A DNA stretch of 32,197 nt from Tidjanibacter sp. (GCA_017648105.1 JAGCJH010000069.1:1-32197); one strand, 5' to 3'. Shown: positions 15,616 to 23,723, numbered from the stretch's first letter. Notes: generated by a model not told the origin, from the sequence alone. Translations and numbers: made by a program.

Positions 15616-16569
15616 TCACTCTCTGCGTTTTCCTCGTGGGTGGGCGGAGTGGTAGACCTCTTTGAGGCGGGAGATGGAGTTGTGGGTGTAGATCTGCGTT
15701 GTCTGCAACGAGGAGTGTCCCAAGAGTTCCTGTATCTCCCTGATGTCTGCGCCTCTCTCCAAGAGTAGAGTTGCGAAGGTGTGTCTGAGGATGTGGGGGC
15801 TGTGCTTGCCATCCACGCCACACTCTGCAAGCACTTTCTGCACCGCACGCTCGATATTATGGCGAGTCATTGTGCGTCCTTCTGATGTTAAAAATAGTGA
15901 ATTTTGGTCACATACGCAAATGTTTTGGCGAGTAAATGTGTAGAAACATTCAAGAAGAGGGCGTAAGGTGCTCATAATTGGTATTATGCGCTCCTTGTTA
16001 CCCTTGCCCACAACCCTCAATTCGCTCCACGAAGGAGTGAAATTTGCCCTCGTAAGACTCGTGATTTCCGCCAAACGAAGCCCAGTGGTGTAGAGAAGCA
16101 ATACGAGCATCGAGTTGCGTCGTGTGAGGTACTCCTCGCTCTTCTGCATCCCGAGCAGTTGCTCCAAAATCTGCGCCATTTTCTCCTCGGAAATGTAGGT
16201 AGGAAGGAGGTTTGGAGTTTTGAGTCTGTGATACTTTTTGATGGGGTTGGCGGAGATTATTTCCTCGGCAAGCAACCACGAAAAAAACGCCCTCACAGAA
16301 GCACCTTTGGTGTTTATGGAGGAGGGCTTGTAGAGTGGCGTACTGCTCTTGCGCCCACCTTGCCCAGCCCCCTTCTTGGCGTTGCTGAGCGACATTATCC
16401 ACTCCGAGAAGTCTTCGGCTGTGACCACCTGTGGATCGAACTCCTCGGGCGTGGTGCCACACGAGGCGATAAACTCTCCGCAGTCACGCAGATAGTTCGC
16501 CACCGTACCCTCCGAGAGCCTCTTTTCTGCCCTCAGGTGCTCCTCAAATCGTGTGAGTATCGTCGCCAT
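15616..16569 (-). CDS. xerC: Tyrosine recombinase, XerC/XerD type
   Basis: A site-specific recombinase likely to resolve chromosome dimers. At 317 aa it is near the usual ~300. The N-terminal SAM-like core-binding domain covers 1-115 and the catalytic domain 120-317. All catalytic residues are visible: R165 (TGLRLAEI), K189 (VVGKGNKER), H249 and R252 (HILRH), H275 (GHSSLQTTQIYTH) and the nucleophile Y284. I chose the ATG at 16569 because a -7 box lies at 16604-16597. The open frame continues upstream to 16866, but that part overlaps bamD on the other strand and is not recombinase-like. In Bacteroidales the xerC gene next to hpf is housekeeping, which argues against this being the integrase of the neighbouring cassette. 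Confidence 0.9.
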   Translation of the reverse strand: MATILTRFEEHLRAEKRLSEGTVANYLRDCGEFIASCGTTPEEFDPQVVTAEDFSEWIMSLSNAKKGAGQGGRKSSTPLYKPSSINTKGASVRAFFSWLLAEEIISANPIKKYHRLKTPNLLPTYISEEKMAQILEQLLGMQKSEEYLTRRNSMLVLLLYTTGLRLAEITSLTRANFTPSWSELRVVGKGNKERIIPIMSTLRPLLECFYTFTRQNICVCDQNSLFLTSEGRTMTRHNIERAVQKVLAECGVDGKHSPHILRHTFATLLLERGADIREIQELLGHSSLQTTQIYTHNSISRLKEVYHSAHPRGKRRE

Positions 16570-16596
16570 TGTGGTCTGTTTTATGGATCTGTTTCC

Positions 16597-16604
16597 CAAA
16601 GATA
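16597..16604 (-). promoter_or_regulatory. -7 box of the xerC promoter
   Basis: TATCTTTG on the minus strand, a full TAnnTTTG match, about 28 bp before the chosen start codon. No good -33 TTTG is seen. Confidence 0.5.
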
Positions 16605-16646
16605 GTGAAAAACTCCATAAAATAGAGGTAAAAATATAATATATTT

Positions 16647-16677
16647 TTTCGTTAGTCGTTAAAAATGTATAACTTTG
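16647..16677 (+). promoter_or_regulatory. Promoter of bamD
   Basis: TTTC (16647-16650), 19 nt, TAACTTTG (16670-16677), a full TAnnTTTG box. Predicted start near 16684. Confidence 0.6.
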
Positions 16678-16741
16678 CACGCTAAATGCCCCTATGTGTA
16701 GGGTGTGAGGCGGTGCGAAAATGCACACGAGAAGAAAAGAT

Positions 16742-17590
16742 ATGAAAGCAAGAGAGATTATCAAGTGGGCAGTAGTTGCCATAGCAATAGGCATTGTGGG
16801 CTGTAGCCCCTTCAATAAGTTGTTGAAGCTCAACGACTCGGAGCAGATGTACAATGCTGCCATCAAGTATTACGACGATGGTGACTTTGAGCACGCACTC
16901 CAACTCTTCACGGAGATTGCGCCTCGCTATGCCTCCACAATGCGCTCCGACACGATTATGTACTACACTGGCTGTTGCTACTACAAGCAGGGCGATTTCC
17001 ATACAAGCGCATCCATCTTCGATGAGTATCGTCGCACCTATGGTCGCAGTCCCCTCTTGGAGGATGTGGAGTATATGCACGCTATGGGCTTCTACTTCTC
17101 CTCGCCCCAGCCCAGCCGTGACCAGACAACAACTTTGCAGGCAATCTCGGCTATCAGTGAGTATATGGAGCGCTATCCCACCTCGCCCAAACTCGGCGTG
17201 TGTGAGATGAGGCTCAAAGAGCTCAGAGGCAAACTCTACGACAAGTCCTACATCAACGCTCGTACCTACTACAAGACCGAGCGCTACAAAGCGGCAATCA
17301 TCGCCTTCAACAACGCTCTTGCGGAGTTTCCCGAGAGTCCTCACCGTGAGGAGATGCTCTACTTGACGCTCGATTCGAGCTACAAGTTGGCTGCCAACTC
17401 CATCTCGTCGTTGCAGATAGACCGATACCTCGATGCGATGGATGCCTACTACAACTTCATCTCGGAGTTCCCCAACTCTCGCCACGCAAAGGCGGCGGAG
17501 CGAATGCAGAGGTCTATCAAGCGCTTCCTTGCGAAGAACAATGCTGAGGGAGGGGCTGCCGAGGATGACAACCAGACAGAAGAGGAATAA
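16742..17590 (+). CDS. bamD: Outer-membrane assembly lipoprotein BamD
   Basis: BamD is the TPR lipoprotein of the BAM complex that inserts beta-barrel proteins into the outer membrane. The product has a lipobox IVGC (Cys about residue 21), then CSPFNKLLKLND, followed by TPR-type helical pairs: MYNAAIKYYDDGDFEHALQLF, YYTGCCYYKQGDFHTSASIFDEY, ARTYYKTERYKAAIIAFNNALAEFP. It ends in an acidic tail. I chose the ATG at 16742, which follows GAAAAG and starts MKAREIIKWAVVA. The ATG at 16721 would add MHTRRKD before the signal peptide. rpoZ follows after 45 bp in the same direction. Confidence 0.92.
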   Translation: MKAREIIKWAVVAIAIGIVGCSPFNKLLKLNDSEQMYNAAIKYYDDGDFEHALQLFTEIAPRYASTMRSDTIMYYTGCCYYKQGDFHTSASIFDEYRRTYGRSPLLEDVEYMHAMGFYFSSPQPSRDQTTTLQAISAISEYMERYPTSPKLGVCEMRLKELRGKLYDKSYINARTYYKTERYKAAIIAFNNALAEFPESPHREEMLYLTLDSSYKLAANSISSLQIDRYLDAMDAYYNFISEFPNSRHAKAAERMQRSIKRFLAKNNAEGGAAEDDNQTEEE

Positions 17591-17635
17591 AAGCAAACAA
17601 AAAATAACACCACCAAATTAAGGAGGAATAAAGAA

Positions 17636-17944
17636 ATGGAAATCAAAAAGAATGTTCCCAACAACACTGTAACTCGTAAACTTACCGACATCGACACCCC
17701 CACGGGCAATGTCTATGAGTCGGTAACTATCATCGCAAAACGAGCAAACCAAATCGCTACTGAACTCAAACAGGAGCTCAACCGTAAGTTGGCAGATTTC
17801 TCGTCATCGACCGACGCTCTCGAAGAGACCTTCGAGAACCGTGAGCAGATCGAGATTTCAAAATACTATGAGCGCATTCCTAAACCCACCCTCATCGCTA
17901 CCGAGGAGTTCCTCGATGGTGAGGTTGTGTTCAAAGAGAAATAG
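17636..17944 (+). CDS. rpoZ: DNA-directed RNA polymerase omega subunit, Bacteroidetes type
   Basis: A small subunit that helps assemble and stabilise RNA polymerase through beta-prime. The 102-aa sequence has the recognisable core TRKLTDIDTPTGNVYESVTIIAKRANQIATELKQELNRKL (residues about 13-51, given in part here), equivalent to the omega helix region. It has the longer Bacteroidetes C-terminus (KYYERIPKPTLIATEEFLDGE). A strong Shine-Dalgarno AAGGAGG precedes the ATG by 9 nt. In Bacteroidales omega commonly follows bamD, as here. Confidence 0.9.
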   Translation: MEIKKNVPNNTVTRKLTDIDTPTGNVYESVTIIAKRANQIATELKQELNRKLADFSSSTDALEETFENREQIEISKYYERIPKPTLIATEEFLDGEVVFKEK

Positions 17945-17975
17945 TCTGCGATAGGGAGAATAATAGTCACCTGAT

Positions 17976-18012
17976 GCGGGCTGGGGAGCGTTATATTTGT
18001 CTCCCCGCCCGC
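17976..18012. terminator. GC-rich hairpin between rpoZ and recN
   Basis: GCGGGC-T-GGGGAG (17976-17988) pairs with CTCCCC-GCCCGC (18001-18012), a 12-bp stem with one bulged T and a 12-nt loop. The loop contains TATATTTG (17992-17999), a full -7 box. It may act as a terminator or attenuator for bamD-rpoZ, and the loop may be part of a recN promoter. Confidence 0.6.
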
Positions 18013-18064
18013 TTCATTGATTGAAAACAGAACCCCACACCAGAATCGTAAATCCCAACCACGA

Positions 18065-19708
18065 ATGTTACGCCACCTTACGGTAGAGAACTACGCACTC
18101 ATTGAGCGCTTGGATATGACCCTCTCGCCTCGCCTGAATATCATCACGGGCGAAACGGGTGCGGGTAAGAGTATCCTGCTCGGAGCGCTCGGTCTTGTGC
18201 TGGGCGAGAGAGCAGATATTGCCACACTCAAAGAGAGTGGCAAGGGTTGCGTCGTGGAGGGTACCTTCGAGATAGGTGCCTACCGCTTGCAGGGGCTCTT
18301 TGAGGAGCACGACTTGGAGTATGCCGACGAAACAATCATCCGTCGAGTTATTACTCCTGCCGGTAAGTCGAGGGCATATATCAATGACCTGCCTGTGTCG
18401 CTTGCAGTGCTCAAAGAGATTGGCACACGCCTTATAGATATCCACTCACAGCACCACTCGCTGATGATTGCCGAGGAGAGCTTCCGTATGGATATCGTTG
18501 ATGCGGTGGCGGAGAATGGTGCGCTCTTGGAGGAGTATGCAACTAAGTATGATGCCCTGCGTAGTGCTGAGCGTCAGCTTTCGGACTTGCGTGCGAAGGT
18601 TGAGGCGGCAATGAGGGATAAAGAGTATGTGGAGTTCCAGTATAACCAACTTTCGGCTCTGCACTTGAAGGAGGGAGAGTTGGAGGAGTTGGAGAGCCAG
18701 CAGCGCCTCTTGGACAATGTGGAACGCATCACCGAGGCACTTGGTGGTGGCGGTCAGATGCTCGACGAGGAAGAGACGGGAGTGCTTGCAAGGCTCAAAA
18801 CTATTGAGAATTCGTTCCAGAAGATTAAGGATGCCTATGCCCCTGCGGAGGGTATTGCCGAGAGGGTGCGAGGTGCGCTTGTGGAACTCAAAGATATCTC
18901 GGCGCTCCTTGCCGAGGGTCGTGAGAGGGTCGATGCCGACCCCGAGAAGGCTCGCCAAACAGTTGAGCGCATAGATGCCATCTATACCCTTATGCGTAAG
19001 CACGGTGTGCAGAGCGTTGAGGAACTGATGGCTATTGAGAGGGAGTATGCCGAGAAATTGGGTGTGATTGTCGATGCCGATGAGTCGCTCACTCGCCTCG
19101 AAGCGGAGGTTGAAAAGCGTCGTGAGAGTGCCGTGAAGGCTGCCTTACGCATCACCACCTCCCGCACGAAGGCTGCTCAGATACTCTCCACAAAGACCGA
19201 GGAGATGCTCGCAAGGCTCGGTATGGAGCAGAGCCGCTTTGTTTGCGATGTGACCCCAGCCGAGGGGCTCACTCCTGCGGGTGGCGACCATATAACCTTC
19301 CGCTTCTCGTCGTCGCCCAAGTTTACACCCCAACCTGTCGAGAAGGTTGCATCGGGCGGTGAGATTTCCCGTGTGATGCTCTGCTTGAAAGCCCTCGTGG
19401 CGGATAAGACCCAGATGCCTACGGTTGTCTTTGATGAGATTGATACTGGTATCTCGGGTAGGGTTGCGGATGTTACAGGTCAGATTATTGCCGAGCTGTC
19501 GCTTGGTCGTCAAGTTGTCAATATTACCCACCTGCCTCAGGTTGCATCGAAGGGCGATACCCACTTCCGTGTCTATAAGCAGGATGGCAATACCCATATT
19601 CGTTTGCTCACTTCCGAGGAGCGTGTGGAGGAGGTTGCTGCTATGCTGTCGGGTACGGATATTACCGCATCTGCCCGAGAGCAGGCTTCTGCACTCTTGA
19701 AAAAATAG
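18065..19708 (+). CDS. recN: DNA repair protein RecN
   Basis: An SMC-like ATPase acting in recombinational repair of double-strand breaks. At 547 aa it matches the family. Walker A is GETGAGKS (29-36). A long coiled-coil region spans about 150-370. The ABC signature ASGGEISRVML lies near 428-438, Walker B VVFDEIDTGISG near 452-463, and ITHLPQVAS after it. I start at 18065 (MLRHLTVENYALIERLDM); a further in-frame ATG at 18017 would add 16 residues absent from RecN. The gene stands 120 bp after rpoZ with a GC-rich hairpin between. Confidence 0.95.
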   Translation: MLRHLTVENYALIERLDMTLSPRLNIITGETGAGKSILLGALGLVLGERADIATLKESGKGCVVEGTFEIGAYRLQGLFEEHDLEYADETIIRRVITPAGKSRAYINDLPVSLAVLKEIGTRLIDIHSQHHSLMIAEESFRMDIVDAVAENGALLEEYATKYDALRSAERQLSDLRAKVEAAMRDKEYVEFQYNQLSALHLKEGELEELESQQRLLDNVERITEALGGGGQMLDEEETGVLARLKTIENSFQKIKDAYAPAEGIAERVRGALVELKDISALLAEGRERVDADPEKARQTVERIDAIYTLMRKHGVQSVEELMAIEREYAEKLGVIVDADESLTRLEAEVEKRRESAVKAALRITTSRTKAAQILSTKTEEMLARLGMEQSRFVCDVTPAEGLTPAGGDHITFRFSSSPKFTPQPVEKVASGGEISRVMLCLKALVADKTQMPTVVFDEIDTGISGRVADVTGQIIAELSLGRQVVNITHLPQVASKGDTHFRVYKQDGNTHIRLLTSEERVEEVAAMLSGTDITASAREQASALLKK

Positions 19709-19737
19709 ATATAGTCGGGCAGATTTTGCACCACATT

Positions 19738-19788
19738 ATAATAGGCGAGTTCCTCATTTGCAACAAGCAAACTGCGGACTCGCCTTAT
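19738..19788. terminator. Long two-tier hairpin between recN and the PAS gene
   Basis: AGGCGAGTTCC (from 19743) pairs with GGACTCGCCT (to 19785) with one bulge. Inside it TTTGC-AACAA-GCAAA forms a second stem. It is placed to terminate recN on plus and the PAS gene on minus. On the minus strand it follows directly after the 9-bp array D. Confidence 0.7.
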
Positions 19789-19795
19789 TGTTTGG

Positions 19796-19831
19796 CAATT
19801 AGAGAGTTTTAGGGTGTTAAGGTTTTTAAGG
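19796..19831 (-). repeat. 9-bp-period tandem array, copy D (four units)
   Basis: Read on the minus strand: CCTTAAAAA, CCTTAACAC, CCTAAAACT, CTCTAATTG. It is the most degenerate copy. It starts 20 nt after the stop codon of the PAS gene and reads in that gene's direction. Confidence 0.65.
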
Positions 19832-19851
19832 ACCTTATAAAGAACCAACTC

Positions 19852-20175
19852 TCAACCCCTTACCTTGTGGGGCATATTGTCGGGCAGAACGATGGAGTAT
19901 TCCACAAGACCTGCGACCTTGCCCGCCTCATACCAGGGGGTTTGGTAGATGAGTTTGCGCACGCCACGCTTCTCGATGGTGTAGGCGTTGGTTGTCCCTT
20001 CGGCAATCATCTCCTGAATCTTTGCCCACGAGGTTGCCTTGTGGCACTCTTCCAAATTGTGACCACGAGCCTCGCCCAATGCCTCTACGGCACGCTGATT
20101 TTGATAGACAACATTACCTTCGAGGTCACACACGGTCATTGACACCGCTACATTCTCAAAAAAGTCCTTCATCAT
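19852..20175 (-). CDS. Standalone PAS-domain protein
   Basis: A 107-aa cytoplasmic protein consisting of one PAS fold (DLEGNVVYQNQRAVEALGEARGHNLEECHK at residues about 17-46, then YTIEKRGVRKLIYQTPWYEAGKVAGLVEYSIVLPDNMPH). There is no kinase, cyclase or DNA-binding domain. Small PAS proteins of this type occur widely in Bacteroidetes and Clostridia and presumably bind a ligand or partner protein; ligand and partner are unknown. There are two adjacent ATGs (20175 and 20172), of which the second is equally plausible. The GH2 gene ends 36 bp upstream, so both may share a transcript. Confidence 0.82.
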   Translation of the reverse strand: MMKDFFENVAVSMTVCDLEGNVVYQNQRAVEALGEARGHNLEECHKATSWAKIQEMIAEGTTNAYTIEKRGVRKLIYQTPWYEAGKVAGLVEYSIVLPDNMPHKVRG

Positions 20176-20211
20176 AGTCGTAGGTTATAATATAAATATG
20201 GTATCGAGCCC

Positions 20212-22239
20212 CTACAAATCCTCTGCGTAGCTGTATGGGATTTCGATTGTTATGCGGTCTGTGATGCCTCGGGATGTAACCTCCACAGAGTTGGTGCCAC
20301 GCCTGAGGGTTACATTCTCCCACACCACGCAACCATTCTCACACTCCTTAGCACCGAGGAACTCGCCATTGATTGTGAGCTCCGCTTCGGGCAGGGAGGT
20401 ATAGACCTTGATTGTCTGTTGTGTGTTGCTACGACGCCCCCAGCGACGCTCGGCAATGTGGAGGAAATCCTCGCTGTCGTTCCAGAGAGCCTTGTAGAGA
20501 TAGAAGGCGTCTTTGCGTGCTTGGCGGTTGAAGCTCACGAGTCCCATATCACATACGCCACCAGCCGAACGATGGGTGTCCACCGAGGCGTAGTCGAAGA
20601 GTCCATCTACGAAGATGCCCCAGAAGTTGTCGTCGGCGGAGAGTGAGGAGAGGTATGTTTCGTGGAAGTAGGTCTGCCACCTCTCGGGATGCCAACTGCT
20701 CGACGAGAGAGGTTTTTCCAAGAGGTCGCTCTGGTGGAAGATGTTGCCTCCACACTTATAACTCACAGCCGAATGAATTGCATTCCACTCGGGTACGGAG
20801 TGGAGTTGCTCCTGCCATACGGCAATATCGTTGGGCATACCCTCCATCCAACCAAACGAATGGCTCCACACCACAAGGTCGGTTATGAAGTTGATTTCGC
20901 CGTCTTGATTGCTCCAACCCGAGGTGAGTCGTGTGTGGTCGAGTCGTTTGGCGAGCGAGTGGAGTGTGCGGATGTAGTCCGCAGGGTTCTCACCCCTTGT
21001 TTCGAGCTCCGAAAAGAGATTCCACGCCACCACAGAGGGGTAGTTGTAGTTCTGATAGACCATCTCGCAGAGTTGCTCTTTGCCATTATTGCGGAAGTTT
21101 TCGGTATTGAAGAAACCCTTGCCATTGCGGGTTGTAGCGCCCATAAAGGGGAGGTCGTTGATTACCACAATGCCGAGCGTGTTGCAGATGCGGTAGAAGG
21201 TGGGGTGGTGGGAGCCACCAACCACACGGATGGCATTGGCACCCATCTCGCAGACAAACTCAATATCCTCCATAACCTCCCTCTCGGTCACAGCCATACC
21301 ACTCAGTGCCCTGTCACGATGCAACAGCACACCTCGGATGGGATATTTCTCGCCATTGAGTAGGAACCCCTCAGAGCCTACTGCGATGTGGCGGAAACCA
21401 CTCTGCGCACCCACCTCATCACACTTCTCGCCTCCCACAGAGAGGGTCAGATTGAAGGTGTAGAGTGCGGGGTCTATGGTGCCGTTCCATAGGCGTGGAT
21501 TTTTGATTTCAAAGGGTATGAAGGTGGCGGTTGAGCCCTTCTGTGTGCGTACCTTCTGAGTGGCGGTATGTACCTCTGCCCCCTCGCTGTCCTTGATGCT
21601 CAGGGCAAGCTGGGCTGTTTGGGCGCTCTGAGAGCTAATGCGCACCTCTACTTCGCCCTTCACAACCTCCTTGTCGATGCTCTTGGTGTGAATATAGACA
21701 CCATTGGAGGAGTAGTGGTCGAGGCTTATGTGGGTGGGCTCCTCGATGATAAGGCTCACCTCACGGAAAAGACCTCCATAGGAGATTTCGTTGCCAGCGG
21801 TGGGCATAACCTCTGTGTTGTGTCCATTATCGACGATGATCCACAGCAGATCTCTGCCGTTGAAGTTGATGTGGTCTGTAATCTCAAATGTGAATGAGCT
21901 GCTGCCGCCCTCGTGGCGACCTATGTGGCGACCATTGACAAGCACATCCGTTACAAGGTTTGCACCACCAAAGCGGAGGTAGAGTCGCTTACCTTTCCAC
22001 TCCTCACGGAAATCGACATAGCGGAGGTAGTTGCCCGTGCCACGATAGTAGTCGAGTTTGCCACCCAGTGCGTCGGAGTTCCATTGATGGGGAAGATTGA
22101 CGATTGTGGAGAAGTCCTCCGAGTAGGTAAAGAATTTCCAATCTCGGTTGAGCGTGTAGGTCTCACGAGCCGAGAGTGTGGGGGCAAAATGCAGGAGTGC
22201 CACCACCAGTAGAAGGTATCTTGTCGCCAGTTTTCTCAT
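20212..22239 (-). CDS. Glycoside hydrolase family 2-like protein, nucleophile apparently missing
   Basis: A 675-aa exported protein with the GH2 layout: signal peptide (1-24, ...FAPTLSARE), jelly-roll domain (about 28-165, RGTGNYLRYVDF, VLVNGRHIGRHEGG, EISYGGLFREVSLI), immunoglobulin-like domain (170-275), TIM barrel (280-590, KYPIRGVLLHRDR), and a C-terminal beta domain (600-675). The acid/base position reads WNLFSE with E411 kept, where relatives usually have NE. At the nucleophile position, where relatives have SEYGAG...HQ, this protein reads AVSYKCGGNIFHQ, putting Ser493 in place of Glu. The start at 22239 begins the signal peptide; the in-frame ATG at 22350 lies beyond the promoter. The NPP-like lipoprotein gene is upstream on the same strand. 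Confidence 0.85.
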   Translation of the reverse strand: MRKLATRYLLLVVALLHFAPTLSARETYTLNRDWKFFTYSEDFSTIVNLPHQWNSDALGGKLDYYRGTGNYLRYVDFREEWKGKRLYLRFGGANLVTDVLVNGRHIGRHEGGSSSFTFEITDHINFNGRDLLWIIVDNGHNTEVMPTAGNEISYGGLFREVSLIIEEPTHISLDHYSSNGVYIHTKSIDKEVVKGEVEVRISSQSAQTAQLALSIKDSEGAEVHTATQKVRTQKGSTATFIPFEIKNPRLWNGTIDPALYTFNLTLSVGGEKCDEVGAQSGFRHIAVGSEGFLLNGEKYPIRGVLLHRDRALSGMAVTEREVMEDIEFVCEMGANAIRVVGGSHHPTFYRICNTLGIVVINDLPFMGATTRNGKGFFNTENFRNNGKEQLCEMVYQNYNYPSVVAWNLFSELETRGENPADYIRTLHSLAKRLDHTRLTSGWSNQDGEINFITDLVVWSHSFGWMEGMPNDIAVWQEQLHSVPEWNAIHSAVSYKCGGNIFHQSDLLEKPLSSSSWHPERWQTYFHETYLSSLSADDNFWGIFVDGLFDYASVDTHRSAGGVCDMGLVSFNRQARKDAFYLYKALWNDSEDFLHIAERRWGRRSNTQQTIKVYTSLPEAELTINGEFLGAKECENGCVVWENVTLRRGTNSVEVTSRGITDRITIEIPYSYAEDL

Positions 22240-22256
22240 ATCAAAATTGCGGTTAG

Positions 22257-22275
22257 TTGGGTACTTTGTACCCAA
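22257..22275. repeat. Perfect inverted repeat in the leader of the GH2 gene
   Basis: TTGGGTAC-TTT-GTACCCAA, 8-bp arms with a 3-bp centre. It lies just downstream of the predicted transcription start, between the -7 box (22291-22284) and the start codon. It may be an operator or a 5' mRNA hairpin. Confidence 0.75.
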
Positions 22276-22283
22276 TGTGTGCA

Positions 22284-22291
22284 CAAAGGTA
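22284..22291 (-). promoter_or_regulatory. -7 box of the GH2 gene
   Basis: TACCTTTG on the minus strand, a full TAnnTTTG match, 45 bp before the start codon at 22239. A TTTG lies only 15 nt upstream, closer than usual. Confidence 0.5.
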
Positions 22292-22336
22292 ACAAAAATA
22301 ATGATGCAAAGGTGTGTCGGTATTCCGAGAATACAC

Positions 22337-23698
22337 TTACTCGGTGACAAACAGCCCTTCGATATCCTCCCAAGTGCAATCGTTGGGGGTTGCAGGGTCG
22401 ATGCCCAAGATGTGTGAAATTATGAGGTGGTCGTTCAGGTTTTGGAACACTTTGTTGTGGGTGTAACCTCTCTTGAAGGCGGGACCGCAGCCATAGAAGA
22501 CCATATGCATCTCTCTGTCGTAGGGGTTGTAGCCGTGATTGGAGTATTTTGCTGTGGGGCGACCGCTGTTGGCGTTCTTGTTGTACACTACTTTCCATCC
22601 TGTATCTGCAAGCAACACAATGGGATAGATGCGTGTAGTGTAGGTGCCATAGTGGAGTTCTTCGGGCATATCTTCTCGGAGCCACACACGATAATGTCCC
22701 TCCTCCTCGTGCGCTTTGAGAGTGTTGTAGATAGCCTTTGTTTCTGCCAAGTCGTAGGGTTTGAGCGTTACGGGGTTGGAGTTGTAGTAGTATTGTATCT
22801 TATTGGGTATGAGCGAATAGATGTTGAAATACTTGTCGGGATGAAGTTCAACCATTCCGTGATCGGATGTGAAGATGAAATTGATGTCCTCAAAGACGGG
22901 AGAGTTGCGCATCTCTCGCATAAAGTAAGCCAACACATCATCAATCTCCTCCACCACTCGGCGGGTCTGGTCGGAGGTGGGGCTATAATCGTGCTCCACG
23001 GCGTCGGGCTCATCGAAGTACCACATTACAAGGTTGGGGATGTCCTCCACATTTTCTTGACACATAGCATCAATTACCTTGTCGGCGAGTTGCCTCTGCG
23101 AGAGGCGATAGTCGTAGGACATTGCTACGGTAGGCTTGCGATTGTTGATGTTGGCATCAATGCCCACCCAACCATATATATGAGCCGTAAGTCCCTGCCT
23201 TTCAACGGTGTTCCAGATGGGCTCTCCTTTGTAGAAATTGGCATCAGCCTTCGCATCGTCATCCGAGATGGAGTATGTCTTGTAGGTTGTTTCGTCGAAA
23301 AATGTGTTGTTGACAATGCCGTGATGGTCGGGGTGCAAACCCGTAGCCATTGAGTAGTGATTGGGGAATGTGTTGCTGGGGAAGCAGGGCATAATCTCCG
23401 AATAGACACCCACTCGGGCAATAGAGTCGAGTGTTGGGGTGTCGTACATATCTGCCAAATCGTAGCGGAAGGCATCCATCGAGAGAATCACCACATACGA
23501 CTCCTTCGACTCATCAACATCGCCATCCTGCTCGGTGTCGGTGCTGCTGCCACTGCCACCTTGCTCAGTGTCGGTGCTACTGCCACCTTGCTCGGTGTCG
23601 GGCTTATTGGGGGTTGGCTGTGGTAATGGCTGCGTGGTACAAGCTACGCATAGGAGCGCCCAAATTATCCATAGTGGTGTGTTCCAAACTCTTTTCAT
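22337..23698 (-). CDS. Nucleotide pyrophosphatase/phosphodiesterase (NPP)-type lipoprotein
   Basis: A 453-aa lipoprotein (CVAC, lipidated C20) of the alkaline phosphatase superfamily, likely cleaving phosphodiester or pyrophosphate bonds outside the cytoplasm. All expected zinc-site residues are visible: D75 (SMDAFRYD), nucleophile T110 (FPSNTFPNHYSMATGLHP), D232 and H236 (EPDAVEHDYSP), D279 and H280 (SDHGM) and H378 (SNHGYNP). A repetitive linker of three DTEQ-GG units (34-60) separates the lipid anchor from the enzyme. The start at 23698 follows GAAAGG; the ATG at 23746 lies upstream of a promoter box. The natural substrate (nucleotides, sugar nucleotides or lipids) cannot be inferred. The GH2-like gene follows after 97 bp. 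Confidence 0.92.
   Translation of the reverse strand: MKRVWNTPLWIIWALLCVACTTQPLPQPTPNKPDTEQGGSSTDTEQGGSGSSTDTEQDGDVDESKESYVVILSMDAFRYDLADMYDTPTLDSIARVGVYSEIMPCFPSNTFPNHYSMATGLHPDHHGIVNNTFFDETTYKTYSISDDDAKADANFYKGEPIWNTVERQGLTAHIYGWVGIDANINNRKPTVAMSYDYRLSQRQLADKVIDAMCQENVEDIPNLVMWYFDEPDAVEHDYSPTSDQTRRVVEEIDDVLAYFMREMRNSPVFEDINFIFTSDHGMVELHPDKYFNIYSLIPNKIQYYYNSNPVTLKPYDLAETKAIYNTLKAHEEEGHYRVWLREDMPEELHYGTYTTRIYPIVLLADTGWKVVYNKNANSGRPTAKYSNHGYNPYDREMHMVFYGCGPAFKRGYTHNKVFQNLNDHLIISHILGIDPATPNDCTWEDIEGLFVTE
23519..23599 (-). repeat. 27-bp tandem repeats encoding the NPP lipoprotein linker
   Basis: About three imperfect copies of a 27-30 bp unit containing TTGCTCGGTGTCGGTGCT (plus-strand reading) encode the DTEQGGS(GS)ST linker. 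Unit lengths are multiples of 3, so copy-number change would alter linker length without a frameshift. Confidence 0.75.
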
Positions 23699-23723
23699 AC
23701 CTTTCTTTGCGTTGTTCAATAGA

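Noticed and set aside
15616..16569. The tyrosine recombinase as integrase of a mobile element carrying the AT-rich genes
   Set aside because: It is XerC-sized with G+C like the housekeeping genes, and xerC next to hpf is a usual Bacteroidales arrangement. No attachment-site repeats are visible.
16570..16866. N-terminal extension of the recombinase to 16866
   Set aside because: The extension overlaps bamD on the other strand, passes over both promoters, and looks like hydrophobic noise rather than recombinase.
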